This document shows positions 44,567 through 57,116 of a stretch of DNA of 64,000 bases, one piece after another. Under the pieces are notes generated by a model. The model saw only the letters and a program-made list of their open reading frames with translations, was not told the DNA's origin and ran no database searches. Positions within the stretch are counted from its first letter, which is position 1. Every line of letters starts with the position of its first letter. Both the position numbers and the translations under genes were made by a program. Origin of the DNA: an uncultured Marinobacter sp. (GTDB taxonomy: Bacteria > Pseudomonadota > Gammaproteobacteria > Pseudomonadales > Oleiphilaceae); NCBI RefSeq assembly GCF_913055835.1, contig NZ_CAJXKQ010000001.1:248001-312000 (forward strand). Reading direction: 5' to 3'.

Positions 44567-45631
44567 ATGATCTCCTCTCTGGCAAGGCTCAGACCGCGCC
44601 TTTTCGCGGCTCGCCTCAAGGCGCTCTCGCTGGCGGCGGTTGCCGCTCTTGCAGGCTGCTCGGCAAATCCCATCTACACCACCACAGGCGTTGTGCTCTC
44701 CAATTACTCGGAGGGCGAAGCTACGCCCTACGTATTGCAAATGTCCGACGCCCAAATGGCCTGCGCCCTGGGTGAGGGCATTGATCCGCTACTCTATTCC
44801 TTCTCACGGGTGACTGATGCACCTGACAGTACCGGCTCCTTGCTGATGCTCCTGGCAGGAAACTGCGCGGAGTACGAAGCCTGGGAAGCGGAACTCGCAT
44901 ACCTCAGAGCGGACTATGAGGGTGATGTTGAGGCGGCCAAGGATGCCAGGGAGGTGGCAAAACGCCTGAACGCACTCACCGCGAAGCGCCGATATGCATC
45001 TTTTCAGCGAGCAATGGCCGCTTATGAATTCGATCCCGGCGCTGAACCCCTTGAATGCCCGTTCCTGTTCACCGAGCAGGATGAAATCACCTTCCTGCTG
45101 GGCTTGCTGACCGGCATGCAGGCGATCGTGAACGATGCCAATTCCGGTGCCATGGCCGGGGTGCCGAAGAACATTGCCCCTCAGGCCGAGCGCGCCGCCA
45201 CCTGCCTGGACAATGAAAAGTGGGGCGGTACGCCCAATGCCATCCGGGCGCTGGTCTGGCTGCTGCTGCCCGATACCCGTCCGGCGCTGGCGCCGGATCC
45301 GTGGCAGGTGCTGGAACACAGCAGGGAGCTGGGCGTTGAGAAAGGCATGCGGGTTCCGCATGCGCTTCAGGCAGTTGCCGCGGAAACTTTTGGCCGGCCG
45401 GAAAAACTCGAAGAAGCCATCGCCAGTTTCGCCGAGGCCGACGCAACGATGGAGGTCTGGGGCGAGTACCGTCTGGTGGATGAAGTTGCGGCGGGCGTGG
45501 TGCGCTTCTCTTCTGACAAGCACTGGACCGCCAACTACGGCTATCGGACCCCGCAATCCTTCTTCGGCAGGATGAGCCCTGAGCGGCAAACCGAAAACGT
45601 CGAAACCATGAATCTGGACGACCTGCTGTAA
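44567..45631 (+). CDS. TatT-like TRAP-associated lipoprotein
   Basis: A 354-residue lipoprotein (LAGC, Cys about 31) composed mainly of helices, resembling TatT components that associate with TRAP transport systems and form periplasmic TPR-like rings. Assignment rests on helical repeats and on its place 58 bp upstream of a binding protein and a TRAP permease on the same strand. Domain match is approximate. Confidence 0.65.
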   Translation: MISSLARLRPRLFAARLKALSLAAVAALAGCSANPIYTTTGVVLSNYSEGEATPYVLQMSDAQMACALGEGIDPLLYSFSRVTDAPDSTGSLLMLLAGNCAEYEAWEAELAYLRADYEGDVEAAKDAREVAKRLNALTAKRRYASFQRAMAAYEFDPGAEPLECPFLFTEQDEITFLLGLLTGMQAIVNDANSGAMAGVPKNIAPQAERAATCLDNEKWGGTPNAIRALVWLLLPDTRPALAPDPWQVLEHSRELGVEKGMRVPHALQAVAAETFGRPEKLEEAIASFAEADATMEVWGEYRLVDEVAAGVVRFSSDKHWTANYGYRTPQSFFGRMSPERQTENVETMNLDDLL

Positions 45632-45689
45632 GGCGGGTTGCCGACATCCTCTGAAAACTGACAAACACAAGAATGACCCGGAGGTCGTT

Positions 45690-46700
45690 ATGATCCGCAA
45701 ATCCCTCACTGCCATGGCCCTTGTGGTTGCCGCTCCTCTGGCCTCGGCGCAGTCCGTTTCCATGTGTGTGTTCGATGTGATCGGCGCTAATGGAGACTTC
45801 TACAACTTCGTCAAAGACTATGCCCTGGAGATGAAAGGGCACGGCGTGGATTTCGAGCTGAAACCCTACACCGATGAGGGTGTGGCCATTGGTGATTTCA
45901 ATGCCGGGCAATGCGATGCCGTGGCCGCCACGGACATCCGGATTCGTCCATTCAACAAATTCACGGGCAGTATAAGCGCCGTGGGAGCCCTTCCGACCTA
46001 CGACAACCTGAAAACCCTGCTGGCCACTCTGGCGCAGCCCAAGGCAGCGCCGTTGATGAAGGATAACGGCTACGAAGTGCTCGGGATTATTCCGGTCGGT
46101 GCCGGTTATCTGTTTGTGAACGATCGCAGTATTGATACCGCCGGTGAGCTGGCGGGCAAGCGGATGGCGACTCTCGATTACCAGAAAGACGCCATTCACA
46201 TGGTTAACTTCGTCAAGGCCACGGTGGTGCCTTCCGATATCACCAACTTCGCCGGCAAATTCAACAATGGTTCGGTGGATACCGCCTATGCGCCAGCCTT
46301 CGCTTATGAGGCCCTGGAACTTTATAAAGGTATCGGCGAGAGCGGCGGTGTGGTGGACTACCCGCTCGCACAGCTGACGCTTCAGATAGTTGCCCGTGAT
46401 GATGTGCTCGCCGATGAAACCGCCCAGAAAGCCCGGGAAGTGGCCTGGAATATGTTTCCGCAGGCCATGGGCCTGATTGAAGGTCAGGAAGCGGCCATTC
46501 CTGAAGAAAAATGGGTGCGCATCCCGGAAAAAGACATCCGCGGCTATCAGGAAATGTTCCGGGAGAATCGCATCGAGATGCGCGATGGCCTGAACGGGGC
46601 CCCGGATGTGTATCACCCGAAGATGATGGGGCTGCTCAGCAAGATTCGCTGTGCCAGTAACCCCGCTGCTGCCGAGTGCACTGCGGCCAACCGCGAATAA
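45690..46700 (+). CDS. Putative periplasmic solute-binding protein (DUF6091 type)
   Basis: A 336-residue exported protein with a Sec signal (cleavage likely after ASA, residue 19). The body is a two-lobed binding-protein fold, with ELAGKRMATLDYQKDAIHMVNF in the middle. It differs from DctP and TctC proteins and fits the DUF6091-type family linked to fused TRAP permeases. ATG is preceded by GGAGG. Paired Cys near the N-terminus and three near the C-terminus may form disulfides. Ligand unknown. Confidence 0.78.
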   Translation: MIRKSLTAMALVVAAPLASAQSVSMCVFDVIGANGDFYNFVKDYALEMKGHGVDFELKPYTDEGVAIGDFNAGQCDAVAATDIRIRPFNKFTGSISAVGALPTYDNLKTLLATLAQPKAAPLMKDNGYEVLGIIPVGAGYLFVNDRSIDTAGELAGKRMATLDYQKDAIHMVNFVKATVVPSDITNFAGKFNNGSVDTAYAPAFAYEALELYKGIGESGGVVDYPLAQLTLQIVARDDVLADETAQKAREVAWNMFPQAMGLIEGQEAAIPEEKWVRIPEKDIRGYQEMFRENRIEMRDGLNGAPDVYHPKMMGLLSKIRCASNPAAAECTAANRE

Positions 46701-46715
46701 CAGGGCGGAACCATC

Positions 46716-48767
46716 ATGAACTGGCGAGCCATTACCGCTCCGGCCGCACGAACTCTCTACCCCGTACATCGGATGTATGGGGCCGTTCTGCTGCTCTTGC
46801 TGTTGTTTACTTTGCTGTTGGGGATGGGCAATTCGCTGCATTCCCGACTGCTCTGGGTCGGCGAACAGACTTGGCCAAACTACTATTTGCTGAATCCGGA
46901 TGCCACGGAGCCCTCGTGTCAACTGGAGATGGATATCGACGCCGAGGTGGCTCGCCGGGTGGCCAATTACAAGCCGGACCCGGACGACCTGTTCAGCTCG
47001 CCGCCCAATCCGGAAGCCATTCGCAAATCCCTCCAGAGCAATCTGGAGCTATGCCAGCAGCAATACGATGTCTATGAGCAGAACCTTGCCCATGCCACGC
47101 CGGCTCTCGGTGCCTTCAAGGCGGTAGAGCAGGGGCTGGCCGACTTCCTGCTCGACAACATCGAGCTCACCAAGTACCTGTTTATTGCAATGTTCGCGAT
47201 GGCTGCGGCGATTGCTGCGCTGGACACCGACCATATAGCGTTGCGCCTGCCCCGAAACCGTGCCGAATGGCGGTTGAGCCAGGGTGTGCAGTTCGTGGTC
47301 AATGGCCTGATGTTGCTGTCGCTGAACGCCTACCTTGGGAGGCTGGCAACATCTCCGGGATCGGAGGGCACCATGAACCTCCAGTACGCCTGGGGCGGGG
47401 TCTTCGGCCTGTTCATGGTGATTAACGCGGTCCGGTTCCTGAATGTTCCGGAACGGATCCGTCCTGGCGGACTCTCCGCCTCTTCTGGCCTGGTGATTCC
47501 GCTCTACTGCGCCATGGGCCTGATCGCCATGAGCTATTTCTTCCTGGTAGACGGTTACGCCTCGGGCCTGGCCATCTATTTCGGGATGATGTCCAACTTG
47601 TCGTCGATGTTCATCAATATCGGCCTGTACGTGCTGGTGGGCATGATGCTGAAGCAGACCCGGATACCGGAACTGCTGCTGAACCTGATCAAGCCTTTCA
47701 ATCTGCCAGCACCCTTGCTGGCTTCGGTGATTATCTTCGCGACCGCGTTTCCGACGGCGTTCACGGGTGCATCGGGCATTTTCATCCTGGCCGTGGGCGG
47801 TGTTGTTTATGACGAACTCCGCCGTGCCGGTGCAGGGCGCCAGCTGTCCCTGGCAACGACCGCCATGTCGGGAAGCCTCGGGGTAGTCCTCAACCCGTGC
47901 CTGCTGATTGTCGTCGTCGCGGCTCTGAATAAGGAAGTGACGACCACTGAGATGTACAGCTGGGGCTTCTGGGTCTTCATCATGTCGGCGACGCTGTTTT
48001 CACTGATTGTCTGCAAGACCCAGGGAAACTGGAAGCCCCGTCCGGCGCCTGGCGCCTTTCGCGCGGCTCTCTCCGAAAGCCGGGCCCTGCTGCCTTATGT
48101 GGCGGTGGCGGCTCTGGTTATCCTGTCGATCTGGGTTGTTCTCGGATTGAAGTTCAACGAGTACAGCGCGCCGCTGATCCTTCCGCTGGTTATGCTCGGG
48201 CTGGTGTTGCTGGATTCAGGCCGGAGTAGTGGGGAGCAGGCCCAGACCCGTTCCCAGGTGTTCTGGGCACGCAGCTCGGCCGCTGCCAGCGATTCGGCAG
48301 TGCACATTGGCGCGCTGCTGGCGTTGATCGGATTTTCCATCTGTCTCGGTGGAATTCTGGAGCGCTCCGATGTCGTTCATGCGCTCTTCCCGGAGGACCT
48401 GACCAGTCCCTGGATCGCCATGCTGGTGATTGTGGTAATGCTCACGGTCATCGGCATGGTGATGGATCCATTCGGCGCGGTCATCCTGGTGTCGGCCACC
48501 ATTGCGCAGCCGGCGATACAGCTGGGTATTGATCCGCTGCATTTCTGGATAGTGTGCCTGGTGGCGTTCGAACTTGGCTATTTGAGTCCGCCAGTGGCAC
48601 TGAATCACCTGCTCACCCGCCAGGTTGTGGGCGAGACTGAAGTACTGGCGGCCGAGCGTACCGGTTCCTTCTGGCATCGCTATGAGCGCCTGCTGTTGCC
48701 TCTGGCCGTGATGGGGCCAACCTTGTTGTTCGTCGCCTTCGTGCCGATGCTGTTCTACGCGCTGTAA
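46716..48767 (+). CDS. TRAP transporter permease, fused small (Q) and large (M) subunits
   Basis: A 683-residue membrane protein. The N-terminal ~250 residues contain four hydrophobic segments with a long extracytoplasmic loop and match a DctQ-like domain. The C-terminal ~420 residues have the DctM pattern with GMMLKQTRIPELL, FPTAFTGASGIFILAVGG and GYLSPPVALNHLL. It would couple sodium or proton entry to uptake of the ligand from the preceding binding protein. A terminator follows at 48788. Confidence 0.88.
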   Translation: MNWRAITAPAARTLYPVHRMYGAVLLLLLLFTLLLGMGNSLHSRLLWVGEQTWPNYYLLNPDATEPSCQLEMDIDAEVARRVANYKPDPDDLFSSPPNPEAIRKSLQSNLELCQQQYDVYEQNLAHATPALGAFKAVEQGLADFLLDNIELTKYLFIAMFAMAAAIAALDTDHIALRLPRNRAEWRLSQGVQFVVNGLMLLSLNAYLGRLATSPGSEGTMNLQYAWGGVFGLFMVINAVRFLNVPERIRPGGLSASSGLVIPLYCAMGLIAMSYFFLVDGYASGLAIYFGMMSNLSSMFINIGLYVLVGMMLKQTRIPELLLNLIKPFNLPAPLLASVIIFATAFPTAFTGASGIFILAVGGVVYDELRRAGAGRQLSLATTAMSGSLGVVLNPCLLIVVVAALNKEVTTTEMYSWGFWVFIMSATLFSLIVCKTQGNWKPRPAPGAFRAALSESRALLPYVAVAALVILSIWVVLGLKFNEYSAPLILPLVMLGLVLLDSGRSSGEQAQTRSQVFWARSSAAASDSAVHIGALLALIGFSICLGGILERSDVVHALFPEDLTSPWIAMLVIVVMLTVIGMVMDPFGAVILVSATIAQPAIQLGIDPLHFWIVCLVAFELGYLSPPVALNHLLTRQVVGETEVLAAERTGSFWHRYERLLLPLAVMGPTLLFVAFVPMLFYAL

Positions 48768-48787
48768 TGTTGAAATGAGATAAAGAG

Positions 48788-48818
48788 GCCGTCTGAGGGA
48801 AACTTCAGGCGGCTTTTT
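48788..48818 (+). terminator. Intrinsic terminator of the TRAP operon
   Basis: Nine-base stem GCCGTCTGA / TCAGGCGGC (one G-T pair), 8-nt loop and five T immediately after. Confidence 0.88.
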
Positions 48819-48927
48819 GCATCTGGAATACAAGAGGAAACGTAGTTTGAACGAAACCCAACACATGATGTAAGCGTGTTTGGTATACCCTAGGTATTAA
48901 AATTGATCTGCTGCCGTGGCCTGACCT

Positions 48928-51524
48928 ATGAATTCGTTTGCCCCCTTTAAAGTGCTCCCGCTTTTCCTGGCCCTGTTTTCCCTGGTGGGTTGCGGGGGAG
49001 GTGGTGGCGACGCTCTGGATTCCCAGGAGCCGGGGCTGAGCGGCACCATTTCAATCGAAAGTGGAACTCGAGTGGACTCGGACACGGCCGATGACAGTCG
49101 TCTGAACGAAGCAGTATCCAATGATTCGTCCAGTACCGCCCAGTTAGTGCCTTCAACAGGCATCGTCGGTGGTTATTTGAGTGCTACTTTGGGCACTTAC
49201 GATTCCAATGAGTTTATCTTCGAGTATGTCACCGACGAGCAGGATACCTTCCGCGCGGATCTCGCGGCGGGTAGCACCATTGCCGTTCAGGTGTTCAGGG
49301 AGTCGGATTTTTTAGCCCCCTCCATTACACTGACGGTTAATCAGGGCGGTGCCTCGAACTCAGATTTCGGTGCCGGTGATATACCTCTTATGGTAACCGC
49401 ACCCGCTGACGGGCCCGCAGTAATCAGCCTTCGCACAACCGCTGGCGGTCCATTCCGATACGTGCTGTCGGTTTCGACAACCGGCGTCACCAATTTCCAA
49501 AGTTCTTATTACACTCAGCCGGAGTTTGTTCCGGACGAGGCCATTGTGATGATGTCGCCGGAAGAACAGGGGCGTCTGGATCCGCAGGGCGTTGCCGGAG
49601 TCTTATCGGCCGCCTCAGCGAAGTCACTGGGGCAGGGTGCCTGGTTAGTCCGGCGTGAACCTGCTGCTGTCGTCGCTTCGCAATCGTCCAGCGCTTCGGC
49701 TGCCCAGCGGCAAAAAACGCTTCGCTGGATCTCTGACCTGAAGTCGGAGCCCGGGGTTCAGGTTGCCGAGCCGAATTATATCTATCGGGCTCAGGCGGAT
49801 CGGGATCTCTCGTCTCTGCAATGGAATCTGCCTCTGATCAGTCTGCCTCTTGCCTGGCAGGCTGCGCCAAATTTGGGGAGTAGTGTGGGCGTTGCTGTTA
49901 TGGATACGGGGTTGTTCAGCTCTTCCCCATCGACGTATGGAGACTGGCATCTGGATATCGATGCCAACGTGATTCCGTATACAAACCAGATTCTTGATTA
50001 CGTTTCAGGCGATCTCGACATTGATAATGATCCGGGTCGCGACAGAAACCCCGCCGATCCGGGAGACGGAAAAGTGCAGAGCAGCAACTTTCACGGTACG
50101 CACGTCGCCGGCATAGTGGCTGCCCTACGGAATAATGCTGGAGTCGACGGTGTGGCACCGGAGGTCACGCTTTGGCCTGTCAGAGTACTCGGGCGCGATG
50201 GCTCTGGAACTCTGGATGATCTTGTCGCGGCAATGAACTGGGCTGCCGATAATCCTGAGATCGATATCATCAACCTGAGTCTGGGTGGCGTTGGCCCGAG
50301 CACCGTATTGGAAGCAGTTATAAACCGGGCCGATGACAACGGTAAGCTGATCGTTGCTGCTGCAGGTAACCAGGGTACCGATGAGTTGACCTATCCGGCA
50401 GCTTTTGGCCGTGTGATTGGCGTTGGCGCAGTCGATGCGGGTAAGGTGCGAGCCTCATACTCAAATTTTGGTGGCTCCGTGGATCTTGTAGCCCCGGGAG
50501 GCGATGCAACCAGGGACGCGAATCTGGATGGCAATGCCGATCTGATCATCAGCACCTGGGGCGTTGACGACGGTGGTGAATTTATTCGCTCTTATGCCGG
50601 ACTGCAGGGCACTTCGATGGCCGCTCCGCACGTAGCGGGTGTTTATGCCCTGATGAAAGGAGTTAACAATGAGACGGTTACTCCTGGCCAGTTTCGGGCC
50701 TGGCTGGCCAGCGGTGCGCTGACAGAGAACCTTGGTAACAGTGTCGAATATGGAGCCGGCCTGATAAACGCTCTCAAGTCCGTTGATGTCGCCCTTGATG
50801 GTTCAGTCAGTACCATTGTTCTGCCATCGCCTTCAGCCATTGAGTTTGATTTGGCACGCTTCAGTAGTGATGTCGAATTTGCTGTGTATCCCGAAGGCGA
50901 ATCAGTTGTTGTCGACGGTGTTACCTTTGATACTGATCTGATTTCCCTCGATCCAGCTCTTACGGTCGGGAATTCTCTGCCGGGCTCGGTGACAGTATCG
51001 GTGCGGGAGGCAAATGTCGTCGAAGGGCAAACCTATTCCGCGACCATCGCAATTGACTACCGTGTCGGGGCCGATTCGGGAACCATTGAGGTCCCGGTTT
51101 CCATAGACCTCAGGGAATTGGTTGATGAGCGAGACGCAGGCCGCCATTACGTTTTGCTCGTAAGCCCTGACGAAAGCCGTGAAACAATAGAACAGCGCGT
51201 GGTGACGGCCCGTGATGGAAGCTACAGCTTTTCGTTCGATGATATCGAGCCCGGGGAGTATTTCCTGGTGGCTGGCACGGACATGGACAACAACGGCTTT
51301 ATCTGCGAGAGCGGTGAGGCTTGCGCCGAGTATCCGGTAAATGGGCTGCCAGAGAAGATCAGTATCGGGGAAGACCGGATTAGTGGAGTCACTCTCAGTA
51401 CCAGCTTCCGGCGCCCAACCATTGCATCCATGGGTTTGCCCCGGATCGGCTTCGAAGGCTACCGTCTGAAAGACCATGGGAACCAAGCTGCGGAGCCAGT
51501 GAGAGAATTGGAGACCAAACGTTG

Positions 51525-51525
<1 letters not shown>
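48928..51525 (+). CDS. S8 family subtilisin-like serine protease, lipoprotein
   Basis: An 865-residue exported protease. A lipoprotein signal (LVGC) is followed by a GGGGG spacer, a ~300-residue N-terminal region with a pre-peptidase-like beta domain (about 65-180), and a subtilase domain at about 310-620. The catalytic triad is visible at Asp326 (VMDTG), His389 (HGTHVAG) and Ser563 (GTSMAAPHVAG). The C-terminal ~230 residues look like beta-sandwich domains. Its stop codon overlaps the start of the PrcB-type lipoprotein, suggesting a functional pair. Confidence 0.92.
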
Positions 51526-53961
<2,436 letters not shown>

Positions 53962-53970
53962 TATTCTATA

Positions 53971-54000
53971 GGGTGCTATAAACAGCATCCTTTATTCTTT
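53971..54000 (+). terminator. Likely intrinsic terminator of parE
   Basis: Seven-base stem GGGTGCT / AGCATCC (one G-T pair), 6-nt loop, then a T-rich tail. Confidence 0.65.
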
Positions 54001-54056
54001 CTCTGTATTCTGCAAACTCGTTATCCTGCCAGTTTTCTGATCGGGAAGAACCGTTG

Positions 54057-55835
54057 ATGGACTGGCAGGGCTGGTTTGCGTTGGGCCTCGCAGGCACGGC
54101 GCTGATATTGATGAGTGCAGGGCGATTTGCGCCCCATCTGGTTATGATGGGCGTGCTCGTGGTGCTCAGCGCCAGCGGAATCGTATCCGCGGATCAGGCC
54201 CTTGCCGGATTCAGCAACAGTGGCCTGATCACCGTTGTGGCCATGTTCGTGGTGGCAGCGGGCATTCACCACTCCGGCGGTGTCGATTTGCTGGTGCATC
54301 ACCTGCTTCGCAATCCCAGGACCGTACGGTCTGCCCAGGCTCGGATTGCGCTCCCGGTATCCCTTCTGAGTGGTTTTCTCAACAACACCCCGGTTGTTGC
54401 CACCATGATTCCGGCGGTACATGCCTGGTCCCGGAAGATCGGTATCTCACCCTCCAAATTGATGATCCCCCTGAGCTATTCCGCCATTCTAGGGGGCACC
54501 CTGACGCTGATTGGCACCAGCACCAACCTGGTTGTGAATGGGCAGTACCAGCAGCTGACCGGTGAACAGGGGTTTTCGATCTTCTCCATTACGGCTGTTG
54601 GCCTCCCGGTGGCCATCATCGGTGTCGCGGCTTTGTTGCTGGTTATGCCTCGGGTACTCCCGGACCGCAAGGATCAGCAGAAATTCGGCTCCATGAGAGA
54701 GTTTACCCTGGAAGTGGCGGTTTCGTTCGACGGCCCCCTGGTCGGGAAGACTGTCGGTGAGGCCGGGCTCCGGGAGTTGGAACGTCTGTATCTGGTCGAG
54801 ATTGAGCGGGATGGCAGCGTGGTTACCGCAGTCCCATCGGAGGAGCGGCTCAGGGGAGGCGATCGCCTGGTGTTTGCCGGCGATACCCAGGCGATTTCAG
54901 ATCTCCTGCGCATCAACGGCATCGTTCCGTCCGTCCATGAGGATGAGCCGAGTCTGAGCAAGGATCGTGCGGAACGCCGTCTTGTAGAGGCGGCCTTGTC
55001 CCCCCAGTCTGACGTGCTGGGCCTGACCATTCGCGATGCTCGCTTCCGGGATCGTTACGGTGCTGTTGTCCTGGCCGTTGCCAGGGGAGGCGAGCGTGTC
55101 TCCGGCAACCTTGGCAATATCAGGCTCAAACCCGGCGATGTTCTGCTGCTGGAAGCCCGCCCCGCGTTTGTAAGCCGCCAGCGCTACAACAAGGACTTTC
55201 TGCTGATCAATGATCTGGAAACCGAAACCCCACGGCATGACCGTGCCTGGCTGTCCTGGGGGATCCTGTTGGTGCTGGTGGGTCTCGCCGCCTGTGGCAC
55301 CCTGAGCATGCTGAATGCGGCCCTGTTGGGCGCCGCGGGAATGATTCTGACCGGCTGCTGCTCGGTAGGCCAGGCGCAGAAATCGGTGGATGTGCCGGTC
55401 ATTCTCACGATTGCCGCGTCCTTTGCCATGGGCGCGGCCCTGGAACAGACCGGCGCGGCGGGCTTTGTTGCCGAGGGTATTCTTGACTTCAGTCAGGGCA
55501 ACGTCTTGTTAACTATCCTGCTGGTTTATCTGGTGGTGTCGGTGCTGACCGAGGTGATTACCAACAACGCCGCCGCAGTGCTGGTCATTCCCATTGTTCT
55601 CTCTATGACGGCCAGTATGGGTGTGGCTGCCGAGCCGTTTGTAATCGCCGTGATGATGGCTGCCTCGGCCAGCTTTGCAACGCCGCTGGGGTATCAGACC
55701 AACATGATGGTGTTCGGTCCGGGCGGTTACCGGTTCAGTGATTTCGTGCGGGTAGGGCTGCCAATGAACGTGTTTATTGGTGCCGTTACGGTGGGGGTCA
55801 TTGCCCTTGTGTACGACATAAGCCTGGGCTTATGA
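54057..55835 (+). CDS. SLC13/DASS-type permease with two RCK_C (TrkA-C) domains
   Basis: A 592-residue membrane transporter. Hydrophobic spans occupy about 1-200 and 400-592, separated by two TrkA-C domains (about 215-295 and 310-385). Conserved DASS motifs include LIGTSTNLVVNG in the first half and TNNAAAVLVIPI / ATPLGYQTNMMVFGPGGY in the second. Relatives are annotated as anion (sulfate or dicarboxylate) transporters. ATG 54057 has a GGAAG site. Its 3' end overlaps the convergent EAL gene by 6 bp. Confidence 0.9.
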   Translation: MDWQGWFALGLAGTALILMSAGRFAPHLVMMGVLVVLSASGIVSADQALAGFSNSGLITVVAMFVVAAGIHHSGGVDLLVHHLLRNPRTVRSAQARIALPVSLLSGFLNNTPVVATMIPAVHAWSRKIGISPSKLMIPLSYSAILGGTLTLIGTSTNLVVNGQYQQLTGEQGFSIFSITAVGLPVAIIGVAALLLVMPRVLPDRKDQQKFGSMREFTLEVAVSFDGPLVGKTVGEAGLRELERLYLVEIERDGSVVTAVPSEERLRGGDRLVFAGDTQAISDLLRINGIVPSVHEDEPSLSKDRAERRLVEAALSPQSDVLGLTIRDARFRDRYGAVVLAVARGGERVSGNLGNIRLKPGDVLLLEARPAFVSRQRYNKDFLLINDLETETPRHDRAWLSWGILLVLVGLAACGTLSMLNAALLGAAGMILTGCCSVGQAQKSVDVPVILTIAASFAMGAALEQTGAAGFVAEGILDFSQGNVLLTILLVYLVVSVLTEVITNNAAAVLVIPIVLSMTASMGVAAEPFVIAVMMAASASFATPLGYQTNMMVFGPGGYRFSDFVRVGLPMNVFIGAVTVGVIALVYDISLGL

Positions 55836-57116
55836 AGACTGTTCCGTCGGGTTGGCGAGAATGTCGCAGCACAGCACCTGAAGATTGCCGTCCTGATAGT
55901 ACCCCAGCGACAGGGTGACGCACATATAAGCCCCGGTAACGCAGAGATACGGGGCGGTGATGTGCAGGCTCTCTGGTTGGGCCAGGGCCTGGCGAAGGTA
56001 CTGCTGGCGGTACCAATCGGCGCTGCTGGTGCTTTCCAGTGGTTTGAAGCGTGGGTCCATGCTGCGTGTGCCGGCGTCGGAGACCAGGGTGTCATCTATC
56101 TGGACGCCCTTGTCATCGACCAGGTAGCAACGGGAGACTGCAGGGTGATTCAGCAGTTCCAGACAGGACTGTTGCATGCTCATCCCGCTGCGAAGCTTTG
56201 TGATGGCATGGTCGAAAAAGCCGCTGAAAAAATCTACCAGTTGCCGTGTCGGGTCGAGAGTAACCTGGTTACGGGTCTTGTATTCCTGCAACAGGTGGTC
56301 GAAATCGGCAGGCGCATGGGCCAACTGATTCAGGTCGGTGCTTGGTCTGCGGAAATAAAAGCCCTGTACAAAGTCGACGCCGGCATCAATGGCAATCATC
56401 GCCTGATCCCGGGTTTCCACCCCTTCCAGTAGAACCAGGCAGCCAGACTGGTGCAGCAATGACACAATGCCGTTGAGGATCTGCCGGGCTTTGTGGTCGT
56501 CTGTCGCGCGGGTCAGCAGTTTCCGGTCCAGCTTCACGATGTCTGGTGACAGGTTCCAGATCCGCTCGAAATTGGAGTGGCCGGCACCGAAATCATCAAT
56601 GGCCGTAAGGCAGCCCAGTTTTTTGTAGTAGGCAACCGTCTCCCGTAGCCTTTCTGCGTCGTCTGTTGGTTGCTCGACGATTTCCATGACTATTCGGTGT
56701 GGAGGTAAGCCGGTTTTGGCGAGCAATTGACCGAAGAAGGAATCGGCCTGACTACCGCTGGTAACCACCTGTGGTGATACGTTCAGGAAGAGCCAGTTCA
56801 GTTGATCACGGATGCCGCTGTAATTGCGTATGTGCAGGTAGCGGCAGAGACGGTCAAGAAGCAGATTCTCCGCCTCGGAGGCCGGCAGTTGGAAAAGATG
56901 GAGCGGGAGGACGGCCGAGTTATCGTTATCAAAGGCTCTTATGAGAGCCTCATAGCCAACAATGCGTTTGTGCGAAATGCTGTAGATGGGTTGCAGTGCT
57001 GTCCTGAGAGTCAGCCCGCGAAAATCGGCGGTCCATGTGTCACCTTCCCTGTTAAGCATAGGGGATAGCAGTTCCACTTCCGGATCTGCCAGCTTTTCAG
57101 GGAGCCGTTTCGACAT
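55830..57116 (-). CDS. EAL-domain c-di-GMP phosphodiesterase
   Basis: A 428-residue soluble protein. The EAL domain (about 35-270) keeps all expected catalytic residues: the Glu in GYEALIR, Asn in NVSPQVV, Glu in MEIVEQP, DDFGAG, Lys in VKLDRK, Glu in LLEGVET and Gln in VQGFYF. The C-terminal ~150 residues form a separate domain of PAS/Cache-like character that may sense a signal. No GGDEF domain is present, so hydrolysis of c-di-GMP is likely. Confidence 0.92.
   Translation of the reverse strand: MSKRLPEKLADPEVELLSPMLNREGDTWTADFRGLTLRTALQPIYSISHKRIVGYEALIRAFDNDNSAVLPLHLFQLPASEAENLLLDRLCRYLHIRNYSGIRDQLNWLFLNVSPQVVTSGSQADSFFGQLLAKTGLPPHRIVMEIVEQPTDDAERLRETVAYYKKLGCLTAIDDFGAGHSNFERIWNLSPDIVKLDRKLLTRATDDHKARQILNGIVSLLHQSGCLVLLEGVETRDQAMIAIDAGVDFVQGFYFRRPSTDLNQLAHAPADFDHLLQEYKTRNQVTLDPTRQLVDFFSGFFDHAITKLRSGMSMQQSCLELLNHPAVSRCYLVDDKGVQIDDTLVSDAGTRSMDPRFKPLESTSSADWYRQQYLRQALAQPESLHITAPYLCVTGAYMCVTLSLGYYQDGNLQVLCCDILANPTEQSS

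Noticed and set aside
45087..46922. 611-residue minus-strand frame across the TRAP operon
   Set aside because: Covers parts of three sense genes with good starts and signals; no domain in the antisense product.
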